From Nemopilema nomurai (Eukaryota; Cnidaria; Scyphozoa; Rhizostomeae; Rhizostomatidae): 64,000 bases of DNA. Below the pieces are notes generated by a model that did not search any database, had not been told where the DNA came from, and saw only the letters and a list, made by a program, of their open reading frames with translations. Below, piece by piece: positions 26,683 through 37,336 of this stretch; the stretch's first letter is position 1; each line of letters starts with the position of its first letter. Location: positions 2,915,326 through 2,979,325 of the forward strand of contig ML133436.1 in assembly GCA_003864495.1 (NCBI GenBank), read 5' to 3'. The translations under genes and the position numbers were made by a program.

Positions 26683-27112
26683 GAAAATTATTAATATTTT
26701 AACGAACTGTATATTAGCCGTTTCCTGGGGCTCTGGTCAAAAGAGCTATATATAGTCTTAGAAATTGTATAGACTAAGTAGTTTTTAGTTGATAGTTTTT
26801 AGCACTTCGGAGCACCTGCATCAGCTGACATCGGTTGAAATGCAAATTTAAGAGTCTTTGGAAGATTTATAGAGCATCTAGAAATTTAAAAGGATGGTGA
26901 TAAAATCAATGGAAAAAATTAAATTTCGTAAATAGCCTAGTATCTTGCTGTTTTCTAGCACTGATTTAATGAATTTCTTTGATTATAGGAAGAAAACATA
27001 GTGCTTTTATTTATCAAATAATGTAGATTAGCTTATAGCAAAATTCTGACATCAAGTGCTATCAAATGCTGATGAAATGTTCTTGTTTCAGTTTCCCTGA
27101 CTTCCTGCAACG

Positions 27113-28105
27113 ATGGAAATGTCATGTGCCTTCATGGGGTACACATATGGGGACAGTTCGGGGTACAAAGTGACGTTTTACATGATCGCAACAATACTAT
27201 TGGCTCTCGCCTTACCGACTGTCGTAGCCAACACTGCAATAATATCGGCGATCATATACAGACGAGAATTGCATACACCAGCCTTCCTCGTGATTGGGAA
27301 CCTGGCAATATCAGACTGGTTGGCAGGAGCGCTCGCGTACACGTGCTACTCAATCGTCTGCATTCGATTGGCTCTGGGATACGACCCATGTCAGGTTGCA
27401 TACGTTGGCACTCCACTGGCCTACATCGTCGGCTTGACGTCATACAACACAATCGCCTTGCAAACCGTCGAGAGATACTTGGCAGTATTCTATCCTTACT
27501 GGTACCACGAAAAACTCACCCCGAGGGTTGTTATTATGGCCAATGTTTCGACGTGGTTTCTATCAATCGGTCTCGTAACATTCTGGTTGATTACGAAGGA
27601 CAATCGGATATTCAACGGCGTATTAGCGACATTATCGTTCGTTTCGTTTTGCATTACGATGATGAGTTACTTTCGAATATTTCGAGAAGTTCGCAAAATC
27701 GAAAGACAGATCAAGGAGCAGGAGGTGCGCTGTTCAAGTGAACAGAAGAAGATGAAGTCGGAGTCGAAAGTAGCAAAAGCGACGGTGATAATTCTTCTAG
27801 CCGTTGCGATATGCTACACTCCGTTGCTGATTTTCGAATTTTTTGTCGCTTTCGTTGGAACAAAGAACAGAATAGCGCTAATTACAATGTACTGGTGGTG
27901 GTTTTTAGCGATCGCCAACTCGTCAATAAATCCGTACATAGCCTGCAGACAACTATCAGTGCTAAGGAGATCCGTGAAGAGCATGTTCAGATGGTTGCCC
28001 TTCTGTAAAGACAAGATTGATCCCTTTACTGTCCCAACATCATTTGCACAAACGAAAAACAGTCAAATAGACCTCAGAAAAGTCTCCCTTTTCCCAAAAA
28101 AGTAA
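27113..28105 (+). CDS. Rhodopsin-type (class A) G-protein-coupled receptor, single coding exon
   Basis: An intact 330-residue seven-helix receptor. Landmarks are: N40 in TM1; N-L-A-I-S-D (D68) in TM2; E-R-Y at 120-122 in place of D-R-Y; C-Y-T-P (234-237) in TM6 in place of C-W-x-P; and S-I-N-P-Y-I-A (271-277) in TM7, so the Tyr of N-P-x-x-Y is Ala. The loop between TM4 and TM5 is only about nine residues and has no Cys, so the usual TM3-ECL2 disulfide is absent; TM5 has no obvious proline. The short loop and missing disulfide recall the melanocortin/adenosine/lipid-receptor group, but ligand class cannot be read from this. The start is supported by an in-frame TGA 15 bases upstream (27098-27100). 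A good acceptor (tgtttcag at about 27091) suggests a spliced 5'UTR. A TATATATA-like motif lies near 26746. Intronless coding regions are common in cnidarian GPCR expansions. Confidence 0.93.
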   Translation: MEMSCAFMGYTYGDSSGYKVTFYMIATILLALALPTVVANTAIISAIIYRRELHTPAFLVIGNLAISDWLAGALAYTCYSIVCIRLALGYDPCQVAYVGTPLAYIVGLTSYNTIALQTVERYLAVFYPYWYHEKLTPRVVIMANVSTWFLSIGLVTFWLITKDNRIFNGVLATLSFVSFCITMMSYFRIFREVRKIERQIKEQEVRCSSEQKKMKSESKVAKATVIILLAVAICYTPLLIFEFFVAFVGTKNRIALITMYWWWFLAIANSSINPYIACRQLSVLRRSVKSMFRWLPFCKDKIDPFTVPTSFAQTKNSQIDLRKVSLFPKK

Positions 28106-31100
28106 CTGATATCAAACGCAACTCACCCTCACGCGGACAATGAAGCTGAAAGCTTCAACTAGTACCAACTGGTACAAACTGGTACAAACTGAAACTGGCA
28201 AAAATGGCACTGGCATACAGGTATGTCAACCTGGCACAACAACACCTTCACGCAAACAACAGCTATCTTCATGATGTTTCAAATGCATCCAGAATGTGTT
28301 GTTAAAAATAATGTTTTAAACATAATTTTTTAACCAGTCTACCTTGCTTTCCATGCAACATGGAAATCAGAACTGTGTTTAAGACATTCTGTTGCATAGC
28401 TATATTTTGATTTATTAGAATGGATAGAATTGTATAATATTACTTCAAAAGGTTCACTGCAAACTGCAATAACGATGTAACGTAAACCATTATGAGTAGA
28501 ATTCAGTATCGAGAAGCAAGGTATATACTCATTGAACTGCTTCGGTAAGTTTGAGCCCTATTATTGTAAATTGTGTCTCTATCTGCCAAGCCACCAAAAC
28601 AGCATTTTATTCACCTTCAATTCAAAAGAGTCAACCCTTACTTTTGAAATAGGCTCTTTGCTAGCTTCTAGCTTTGTTGAAGAAATGCAAAAAAAAATAT
28701 ATCATTGATTATTTATAGCACATATCGGGGCAAACCATTATGTTGGGAAATGAACAACCGGGTGAGAATATTCCTCGTGGCGAAAATTGCGTTTCAGGGA
28801 AATGGTTCTTACAGGTGAATTTAGCAAAGACATCCAGTGACAAAAACATGTGATATGGGTAAATACGTGCTTACTCCACGATGACTTCAGTGGAGCAAAG
28901 GCCAGAAATTAAAGCTCAGAAAGAAGACAATATTATTTAATGAAGATAAAATCACAAATCTATATACAGTTCATGAGTACGCTAAAATTCTTGCAAAAAA
29001 TTTGAGGCATTTTCTTTTCAAAAAGAATAGGCTCACAACAGCCGACTGTATTTATTTACAAAGCTCAAAATCAACAGCTGGCGCTCTGTCAACGTTTTCA
29101 ATTTCATGGTTAAAAGCGAGCGGGAGAAACGCAATGTACTTTACCAGATTTAGCCTTCAAAGATAAAAACTCGCGAAACGCTTGTTCAAGTAGTGCATTG
29201 AACTATAATGCTTTCAGAAGAAAGTGCCTTTTCAACAATTTGAATATATCTGCAAATAAAAAAGCGATAACTTAGAAGTCAAGACAGCTAATTGTATTGC
29301 TTGTCACAGAAAAAATCAATATCATCGACCAAAATCAGAAAACAACTCTGGTAGGGCAATGAGGCTCTAGAGATGAAAAGTGTTATTGGTGGTGTATTTT
29401 GCAATACAATATTTAAAAATGTATTAGGATTTTCCAAGCACATAGAAATGACTTCTAAAATATCGCTTGTTAATACATTCGAGAGACCATTCTAGAACAT
29501 AAAAAATAAAGCTACTTTATCTACAAATATCTAACCTTGCAATCGTATATAATACTTTACAAGTCACGGGTACCTAAAAAATTAATTTCTTAAATTAGAC
29601 GATTAAACCTGGGTTTATATTCCCTCAGAAGATTTAAGGTCAGCACAAAACAATCGTGGGCGGTCGTTTTGCCAATGATGTGAATATTTCAACTGTACAG
29701 CTGCAGCTGGCTGAACAGTTTGACGACTGCTTGGAGAGTTTCTTAGACCAAACCTTCCGCGTTCTAGCTTAAATGTTTTAGCAAATAAAAGTGGGGTGCA
29801 AGGGAAACCATGAAAATGTAATCGCCCATTTGTGCCCCTTGATTATTTGAAAATTTCGAGCTTTTTCAATATGGAAAAATTGAGGAGCTGACTGCCTTTC
29901 ATTTGTGAGTTACTTCCTCAAAATAGGAGAGGAATAATCATTTTGCATTCAGAGCAACTTAATGCTAGGCAGAAAAGTACTGTTTGAGATACTGTCATAA
30001 TTTAAAGTGGACGTTCAAGAATACAATTATCAAAATACATGTCTGTGAAAGTAGGTGATACTTTGCAAGCTAAAAAGCACACTTTTAGCGAAAAGGTAGT
30101 TTAGAATTGATTTTGGACTATAAAGCGGACTGGTTTCTGTAAACTAGGGCGTTCCTGTTGAATGTTAGCAAACTATTTGTGAATACAATAACACGATGTT
30201 TACTGGTAAATGTGTCAAGACAGCTGAACATCTGTGCAAAACCGAATTTGCAAAAATTGGTGGATAGAGGACTGTCTTTTTACCACCCATTTCCTGACTT
30301 CAGGCAAAAACTGTGCATTGAGACAGAAAATCTCAGCACACATTTTAAAAGTTTGCATTTATTCTGGTAACGAAAACTGGTTCTAATTGTGGTAGGAGAA
30401 TACTTTCTATGCAGGCAAAGGGAATCACCTTCAGTCGCATGAAATTAGACGACTACGAATGAAAATTCGTAGATTTATTCTATTTACATGTTACAACAAT
30501 GTTCATTTAAAATCAGCTGGTGTTCTTTGAATTCTACGGAAATGCATTGCTTGGGTTACATCTATTAGGCACCGTGCAAGCTCTTTTGTTCAGGCAGGAA
30601 CACTTGAGAAGGATATAGGCTTGGATGCAGGTGCAAACAACGAACACACAAATGACGGCCAACAGGATATATAATGGCATGGCAGCTTGAAGACTGGTCC
30701 ACACAAATGGTCAACAAATTAGCTTCTTACAGTTGCATCAGAATGTCCCCCAGTTCTTCTTTTACCGTCTCAACTAGCGTCGCGGATATGCTATTTACAA
30801 TCTAAGTCTTCTTTCGATAGGTGCAGATCCAGTAGATGAAGTTTCTCATTCTTCACCTTGAGTTTCTGAGAATTGATAGATGATGGTAAATGTTACATTC
30901 AGGCAATAGCAACAGGTAACCATTTGCGGCATAGCAATGAACAAATTGGATCAAATTCAGGCTGATAAACTGTATTGCTATTTACTTTCATTAGAGAAAA
31001 AATTTATAACTTGCACTCTTTTCAAGCACAGTTCTCGAATGAAGAGGTGTAGCAAAATATCTTGGTTCTTATATAAGATTATAGCTTTACTTCCTAATCA

Positions 31101-33449
31101 CAAATATGCACAATTTGCCGCAGAAATAAACCTCTGATAACAAGGGTAGGTTTTGCAATGTTTTTCACACTGTCAAGGCTAAACATTTCCCCAACGTGCA
31201 GATTGTTACCTATCTTCAATAAAAAAAAGTCTTCTTTAAGAATGAAGTGGACCAAAAACATATATTTCGACTGCTAATTGTCTCGAAATGGTTGAAATAT
31301 TAGCCATTAGCACCATGTCTGACATAGCACGTGATCTGACCACGTGTGACATATCAGACCACCTGATCTACATGTCGGGATAGTGGCATGACAACAGTCA
31401 AGTAAACTGCATTTGAAATCTACTCAAAACCTGATTATTCATGGCTGGCCTAGGAATTGGTTCTACCACAGTAAAAAGACGCAATGTCTTAGCAAGTCCC
31501 AGAATGCTAGGTTAGCGGTGCGTCCTTTCATTTAGGGTACCGGTACAGTGCGACAACATGACAGAGAAAAAGAGAATGGTTTTCACTCGATCCTTAATAC
31601 CGCAACCTGTTTCTCGTTGGTGATTGAAGCAGGCTAGCTATTGTTTCTGGACACAGCCTGTCCATACTTGTTTTTCTCCTATTTATCAGTTCTACTTGGC
31701 AACAAGGAATAACCACCTGATAGAGGTCGTCTCCTTGACACAATAATTAGCCTTTCTTCCCTGGTTTGTTTGTGACCGACTGTTCTCAAACAGAGCGGGT
31801 TTTCATGGTTTTTGAAACATAATGACAGATGATACTTTTGCCGGCTGCTTTCCATCTTCAAGGAAGCTATGTAACTTGTTCAGGCAGTGTGCAAGCGATC
31901 AAGCTTAATTGCAAAATACTCCATGCTTCTACGCATCAAAGCGACTTGCATTCAGTCAACTGTCATTATAACCTTGAGATTTAGTCATGCAGTCCAGCAT
32001 AAGTAAGAATCATGTTAAATTCTCAACAGCTCATGAGTAATCAAAACATGTCAAGTCTGTGATAACATGACAATAGATTCTCCTTACTTGGAACTGAAGT
32101 CAGTAAGTGGCAAAAACATGAGATAAAGTTGAGATAACGATAATCAGCTTCCAAAACCTGGACAAAGTAGACCAAAAACCTATCTATAAACCCAAAATTG
32201 GAATAAAAATTTGATTACAAGAATTAAAAAATATGAAACTTCTTATTACGCATCTTCATTAAGGTGCAGGAGTCTTTGCAAAAATTACCATCCTTGAATA
32301 ATAGAGTTTTGGAAATTAAAGATTCCAAATAGGCTACGTTACTTTCTGTAAATCGCTCTATGTTCGTCATGCCACACCCCATTTAGAGCCATTCAAATTA
32401 TGAATTACAGAAAGGTCCTAACGCAGGAGCTTTCAGTTCAGGGCTTTTCTCGATACTTCGCTTTGATTATCCATTATAGTTCTTTACTTGTTTGCATTAA
32501 GCAACTGGCGTTATTTACCTTGACTGTCTAAAGAAAACAGAGGTTAGTGTTTTGAGGTAAATTTTTGCAACATAAAATGCGTTGAGCACTAAGCAAGTGT
32601 TCCAAGAAATAATTGAAGGTGCAAGGTTAGGAGTCCGGAGAGTTTCTTCAGCTGTCCAAACATGAACTCCCAGTATTCGTCCATCTCATTCTTAATGACG
32701 TACCTAAACATAGTTAACGGAGAGAAGCACTAAGAATGCTATCGTTCGCAAGGGCTTAGCTCTACTAAATGCAAACATACCTTCACGTCGTAACTGCACA
32801 GCCAGTGACATAGGACCGATACCACGTCACATCGAGTGCTGCTTGCAACTTGAAAGCACCTGAGCTTCGGAAGAAGTAGGACACATGCAAAGCGTCCATT
32901 TTATCTACTGAATGCGCCGATCGCAAAGAACGCGTTCCTTTACTTGTGTCTTTATACAGTTGGGGTGCACGCACAACAGTACGTCAATGTTTATGTTCTA
33001 GAATGCTCTCTCGATATGCCTACGTGTAGCTGCTATTCAGTCAACAACTGGTTGTTAAAATGTGCATCCTCCCTAGGCTGGCCAGCTAGGAAACACTGGC
33101 GCATAACGCAGCCTTGGACGACGAGAAGAGAGCCAGCCACCAAGCCAACCAACACAACGAGAATTTCGATCATTACTCGGCCAGACGATTTTTCAGTTTA
33201 ACTCGCTTTGAGCTTTGTTGCTTGTACTTAAAGCCTCTCTGCACTCATTATTCCTGTATTGTTCCAAAACGTGTGGCATTCATGGTGGCAAGCGAGTTTA
33301 CATCCAGACACAGAATTCTGTTATTAAATATTCATCTTCAGGGCATGAGTTTGCATTTCTAATTCATGCGCTCATGCATTATACAGGACATTGCATGCTG
33401 TTGAGTAATTTCACAAAAATTTGGACTTCACCGAAAACAAAAACGAGCA
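28106..33449. other. Gene-poor stretch after the GPCR
   Basis: The GPCR 3'UTR probably begins here and contains a small direct repeat (ctggtacaaa, near 28170-28190). Otherwise AT-rich sequence. One candidate single-TM terminal exon (30534-30693, minus) and an unexplained coding-looking segment on the minus strand (about 32600-32930) are treated separately. Two CACGTG E-boxes occur close together near 31329 and 31343. Confidence 0.4.
30534..30693 (-). CDS. Candidate terminal exon with one transmembrane helix
   Basis: On the minus strand, an acceptor (gtggaccag) is followed by one leftover base and 52 codons ending in TAG at 30534-30536. The peptide has an 18-22 residue hydrophobic segment (M-P-L-Y-I-L-L-A-V-I-C-V-F-V-V-C) followed by a Cys/Lys-rich tail (K-C-S-C-L-N-K-R). 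This is the expected shape of the C-terminus of a type I membrane protein. No upstream exon with matching phase was found, so it may be chance or a relic. Confidence 0.25.
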
Positions 33450-33993
33450 ATGACGTCACTTCAGCAGCTAGCTAAAATATTTCCTATCTGGCTAAGGAGA
33501 ATATCCGTAAGGCAATCAATGACATTTCATTGTGGGAAAATTCATGAAGACAAGCCCATGAAAATCCTTATCAAAGGCAAAAAGCTTTGGAAAGCTGTGG
33601 TGGTAAAACAAAAAAATCAAAGTGAGACTATTAAGAGAAGGAAGAAGAAAGGAGATGAGTAACCCTATTTTGTAAGAATTGGAAGAGAATCTTGGGCTTT
33701 TTGGGTCATGAAAACGACACTTTTATAGAAACAAAGATGAAGAAAGATGACGTCGGTTAGCTCCACTTTTCTTGACAGGCCAAAGGCAAAGACGATTCTA
33801 TTGTACATCGAGGGACAAAGGTCAAGTCAACAGTTTATCTTCCTCCTTCCTCCAGACACCTTCCTCTGCTCTGCAGGAAGTACACAAATTTTCTATGACA
33901 AAATCTAGTGACATTTATAGGCTTGTATTTGAGCCTAGTAGCATCAATGATTTGGCACAAAGCATTGCACTTTTTGCTAGAAAAATAAGATAG
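33450..33993 (+). CDS. Candidate two-exon basic protein, possibly mitochondrial
   Basis: Model: exon 1 33450-33621 and exon 2 33779-33993 (stop TAG), 128 residues. Exon 1 starts with ATG overlapping a CRE-like palindrome (aTGACGTCA) and encodes an amphipathic, Arg-containing N-terminus (M-T-S-L-Q-Q-L-A-K-I-F-P-I-W-L-R-R) that could be a mitochondrial presequence, then a Lys-rich stretch. The donor A|GTGAGA gives phase 1, and the acceptor cttgacag at 33771-33778 restores the frame to a 71-codon exon ending S-I-A-L-F-A-R-K-I-R. Exon 1 also has another good donor (TCC|GTAAGG, phase 0) and stays open to a stop at 33662. Exon 2 is open for a distance in all three frames, so the join is not unique. 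No family was recognised. Confidence 0.33.
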
Positions 33994-36900
33994 AGACAAA
34001 AATAACCCTAATAGTGGAATTTCACCAGTGTTTGTTCCTGTAGCCTAGTCATTGTAAGAGAGTAAAAGAGAAAGCCTTGAACATTGCAAGAAAATTGGCA
34101 AGTCTTTTACCTAGCTTTTTTACCATGCTTCATGCAGACTAGAGGCAAAATTTCCAGATTTGATACTTAACTTTTCTGGCGGGTGGCCAGCTTTTTCAGA
34201 GCTAGTTGAAATCAGCTGCACTGCAGATGATTTTTTTAATAGGATGAATTCTGCAACTCATTAAAAACCGTTTGCTCCATAACAAATTTTTTTTGGACCT
34301 CCCTCGTCTTGATTCAGTCTATTCAGGGTAGAGGGGCTGTGACTGGGGCCACTGCGCTGCCGTGGTGACTCCGCAGAGGGCAGTTATCACAGGTTGTGTA
34401 AGACTGGGGTATGCTAACGAACAGCACAATCAGAAAGACAGGTTGCATCTATTTGGACATTTAACTGTACAATGCGGTGATGCGCAATTGTTTTCAAGCC
34501 TGAAACGCTTCTATTTGAGTGATCCTTGAAGGTGTGAGTCCATTGATGGGATTCTTCAAAACAACCATGATTAGACTCAGCAGTGTCCAGTTGTAAAAAA
34601 GAGGGCAGCTCACTCCATCGAATCAATGATCACAGTTGTGCCACAGTCTGAATCCAGGCCACAGAATCGAGGGAAGTGGTATTAGAGCACCCTTGTTAAC
34701 ACAGTTTAATGTGCAAATTCGAGGCGAAGAGCAACTTCGGCAACATCCTAAAGTCGAAGTTGGTTCATGGATTGTTGGAGAGCAACAGCTTTGAAAACCT
34801 GAATGCAAGTGGATCAACTGGCATACAGAAGGGCTCAGCAGTGATGCTGGTAATAGCGGTGATCTTGTTCGTGGTAGGTTCCGCCATCGCAGTGGTAAAT
34901 GCATTCTACTGCGGTAAATGCTTCGCAGCCGGGCAGCCCAAGGAATACGCACACTTTCACCCGTGTACATACTTTTGATCGTTTTCTTATTTAAAAGTTT
35001 ACATCTGCGATGGATCAAAGGGTGGCACGTTCAATAGAAGTGATCATAGAATCAACAGTCGTAGAAACATATGCTGAAGACACTCTTCGGGCGAGTATAA
35101 ATGCAGGTATGTACATTCAGCGTGGACCGGGACGGACATGTTCCGAAGATGTGTCGTACGAGACGGGAATTTCATTGAAATTAAATACAGGACCTCCTCT
35201 TATTGAGGCTTCAAATGCTAATAGCATTCTATGCGAGGACTAGATCAAAAGACACCTTTTGGCAGCCTTTTCTGCTTCTTGAATTTTTGTAGAACATATG
35301 TGCAGATTCTGCGTCAGATGAGATTTCAGTTGAGATTAATATAACCCAGAAGAACGTTTTACTTCTTGATTAGACAAAAAATTTAGAAAAAACCTGCAAT
35401 GATAACCACGAAGAGAAAAGAGACTTTCTAGTCCGGACATTGATAACCCTTTTGACAAAAAAGAAGAAAACAACTTTTCTGCAAGAAAAGAAGAACATGA
35501 CGTTGTCATTTAAATCCTTTGTTTTGATTTTAGACGAAACTTGAGTGATTAGGGATGTATTTTTGTATGTCATGTTAATCAGTATAGATCGATCATTACC
35601 CAATTCTCTATGTATTTTATATTTTAAAAAATAAAGTGGAGAAAAGGCCGACGAAGACTTTTCGTCAACGAACAGCGATTAATAGAGAGTGAAGGATTTT
35701 GATTCAGAAGCATTGGTTGTAAAGATTATTGTTTTGACCTTTGGTTTATTGTTTTGAGCGCATGAAAACTCCACTTACTTAATCGGCTGTTATTCTGCCT
35801 TGCAAGAGGCAGTACATACGTATCTTAATCACGTGTCAGGCACGTCATAACAACAATCTGTCGCCGTCAGATTTGAATTTGAATGTAGCATTCGGAAAGA
35901 CCAGCAAACAAGACATCGATTCTTGCAATAACGCAACAGCTATCACATGGGCAGCAAAACTTGCGAAGCCCACCAGCCATCTATTGTCGACTTGACTGGG
36001 TTAATTAGGCCACGATCAAAACAAATCGATTTGAAAGCGATAGAACTGGTGTTCATGTTATCTTCATGATATAATAATACGGCAGTGAAGATGATATATT
36101 CAGCTTACTACTTCATTTGCAGTCTTTTGCTTATCACGTACAAACATTAAAATCGACAGCAATTGTGACGTTATAGATTGCTCAGTAATTGATACAGTTT
36201 TATTACATAGTGATCAACTGTGCAGTTCTACTAAAACGAGCACTAAGGCAGCTTTAACTGCACTTTCACTGCAAATCAATCGAGACAAAGGTAATGGCAA
36301 TAGAGGTGAGGTGATTGAAACGACCTCGTGCCATTCCAAACAGTGCCACAAGGAGACCTATTCAGAAACCAGCGCCTGATTTCGTGTTAACTATAGGCAT
36401 TAAGTTGCCAGTCAACCATCCTATCGTGGTAAACAGGCACCAATCAACTGGGCGGTTTTGCTGGAAAAACACTTATTCGCCATACCTGCTGTTTACAAAA
36501 AGGTTCCGAGCATGCGTGCACACTTGTTGCGCTCCTGCTACGACCCGCTCCTGCTCAGAGGCAAAACGTGGCTTCGAAACCGTTCAGCAACATGTCCTTC
36601 CATATAAGGGAATCAACATGTGCTTGTGAGGCGTCTACACAGAAAAACAAATGTATTCATTTGATCAGCAACAGGCTTTTAAGTTGCTGATAACACATCG
36701 CAGAGGCAGACAACAGACTGACAACCACGTGTGAGTAACAAGATTCCAGACAAAGTCGGAAAGCGATCCCAGAAAGCAGGTCTCAGCGATCGATTTCTGT
36801 AAGTGACTTGACTGACACAAGGCACAAGGCAAAACATCCTGCTACATACTCATTTCAAAGCATAGCTGCATTCAAGATAGTCGAAAAGCAAATTTGTATC

Positions 36901-37336
36901 GGACTGTCTCTTCAACACCATTACGTCATTGGCTTCTGAATCACAGGGGTATAAGAGGATCAAAGAGGCTAGTGTTGCATGATCTCCTTCCGAAAAGATC
37001 AGATGTGTTAAAGGAAATATTGTATAGTAAAGCTATTCTTACAGCAAATATGACAGAGCAAGTTGTATTATTGATCGTGGAAGTGCACAACATTGCAAAA
37101 GTTTTAGAAACTGACATAGATACAGTAACAAACACACAAAAATAACACAAGGTACAAGCTAGATGCAGAATACAACAAAACTTTCAGCGTTTCGCGAAAG
37201 AGTCAAGCTAAATTTTTCAACTTATGAAATACTACTAAAGAAAGCACTGATTTTGAAAATTTTATAGTGAACAACTTTACAAAAGTATATGTCAATCACT
37301 CTTTGTCAAAATATAATGATTTGATGAGATTGCGAT
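33994..37336. other. Sparse stretch between the candidate gene and PTRH1
   Basis: Contains one candidate TM terminal exon (34705-34978, plus). Reading frames at 35010-35243, 36315-36629 and 36894-37145 have no recognisable domain or convincing splice context. PTRH1's 3'UTR enters from the right. Confidence 0.4.
34705..34978 (+). CDS. Candidate terminal exon of a single-pass membrane protein
   Basis: An acceptor (gttaacacag, AG at 34703-34704) is followed by one leftover base and 90 codons ending in TGA. The frame encodes a polar N-terminal part, a clear hydrophobic helix (V-M-L-V-I-A-V-I-L-F-V-V-G-S-A-I-A-V-V) and a short tail with C-G-K-C. An in-frame stop lies just upstream of the acceptor, so translation would need an upstream exon ending in phase 2; none could be identified. 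Could also be a relic. No family recognised. Confidence 0.33.

Noticed and set aside
27124..27741. 205-codon frame overlapping the GPCR
   Set aside because: It is a shadow frame of the GPCR coding sequence without hydrophobic or domain logic.
33215..33290. Peptide Y-C-S-K-T-C-G-I-H-G-G that resembles the end of an ShK domain
   Set aside because: Only the last ten residues match, the final Cys is His, and no upstream cysteines or acceptor fit.
34623..35018. 131-codon minus-strand frame
   Set aside because: Compositionally odd (Ser/Pro/Arg/Leu-rich) and antisense to the TM-containing frame; no splice or start support.
36315..36629. 104-codon plus-strand frame
   Set aside because: No recognisable motif and no convincing initiation or splice context.
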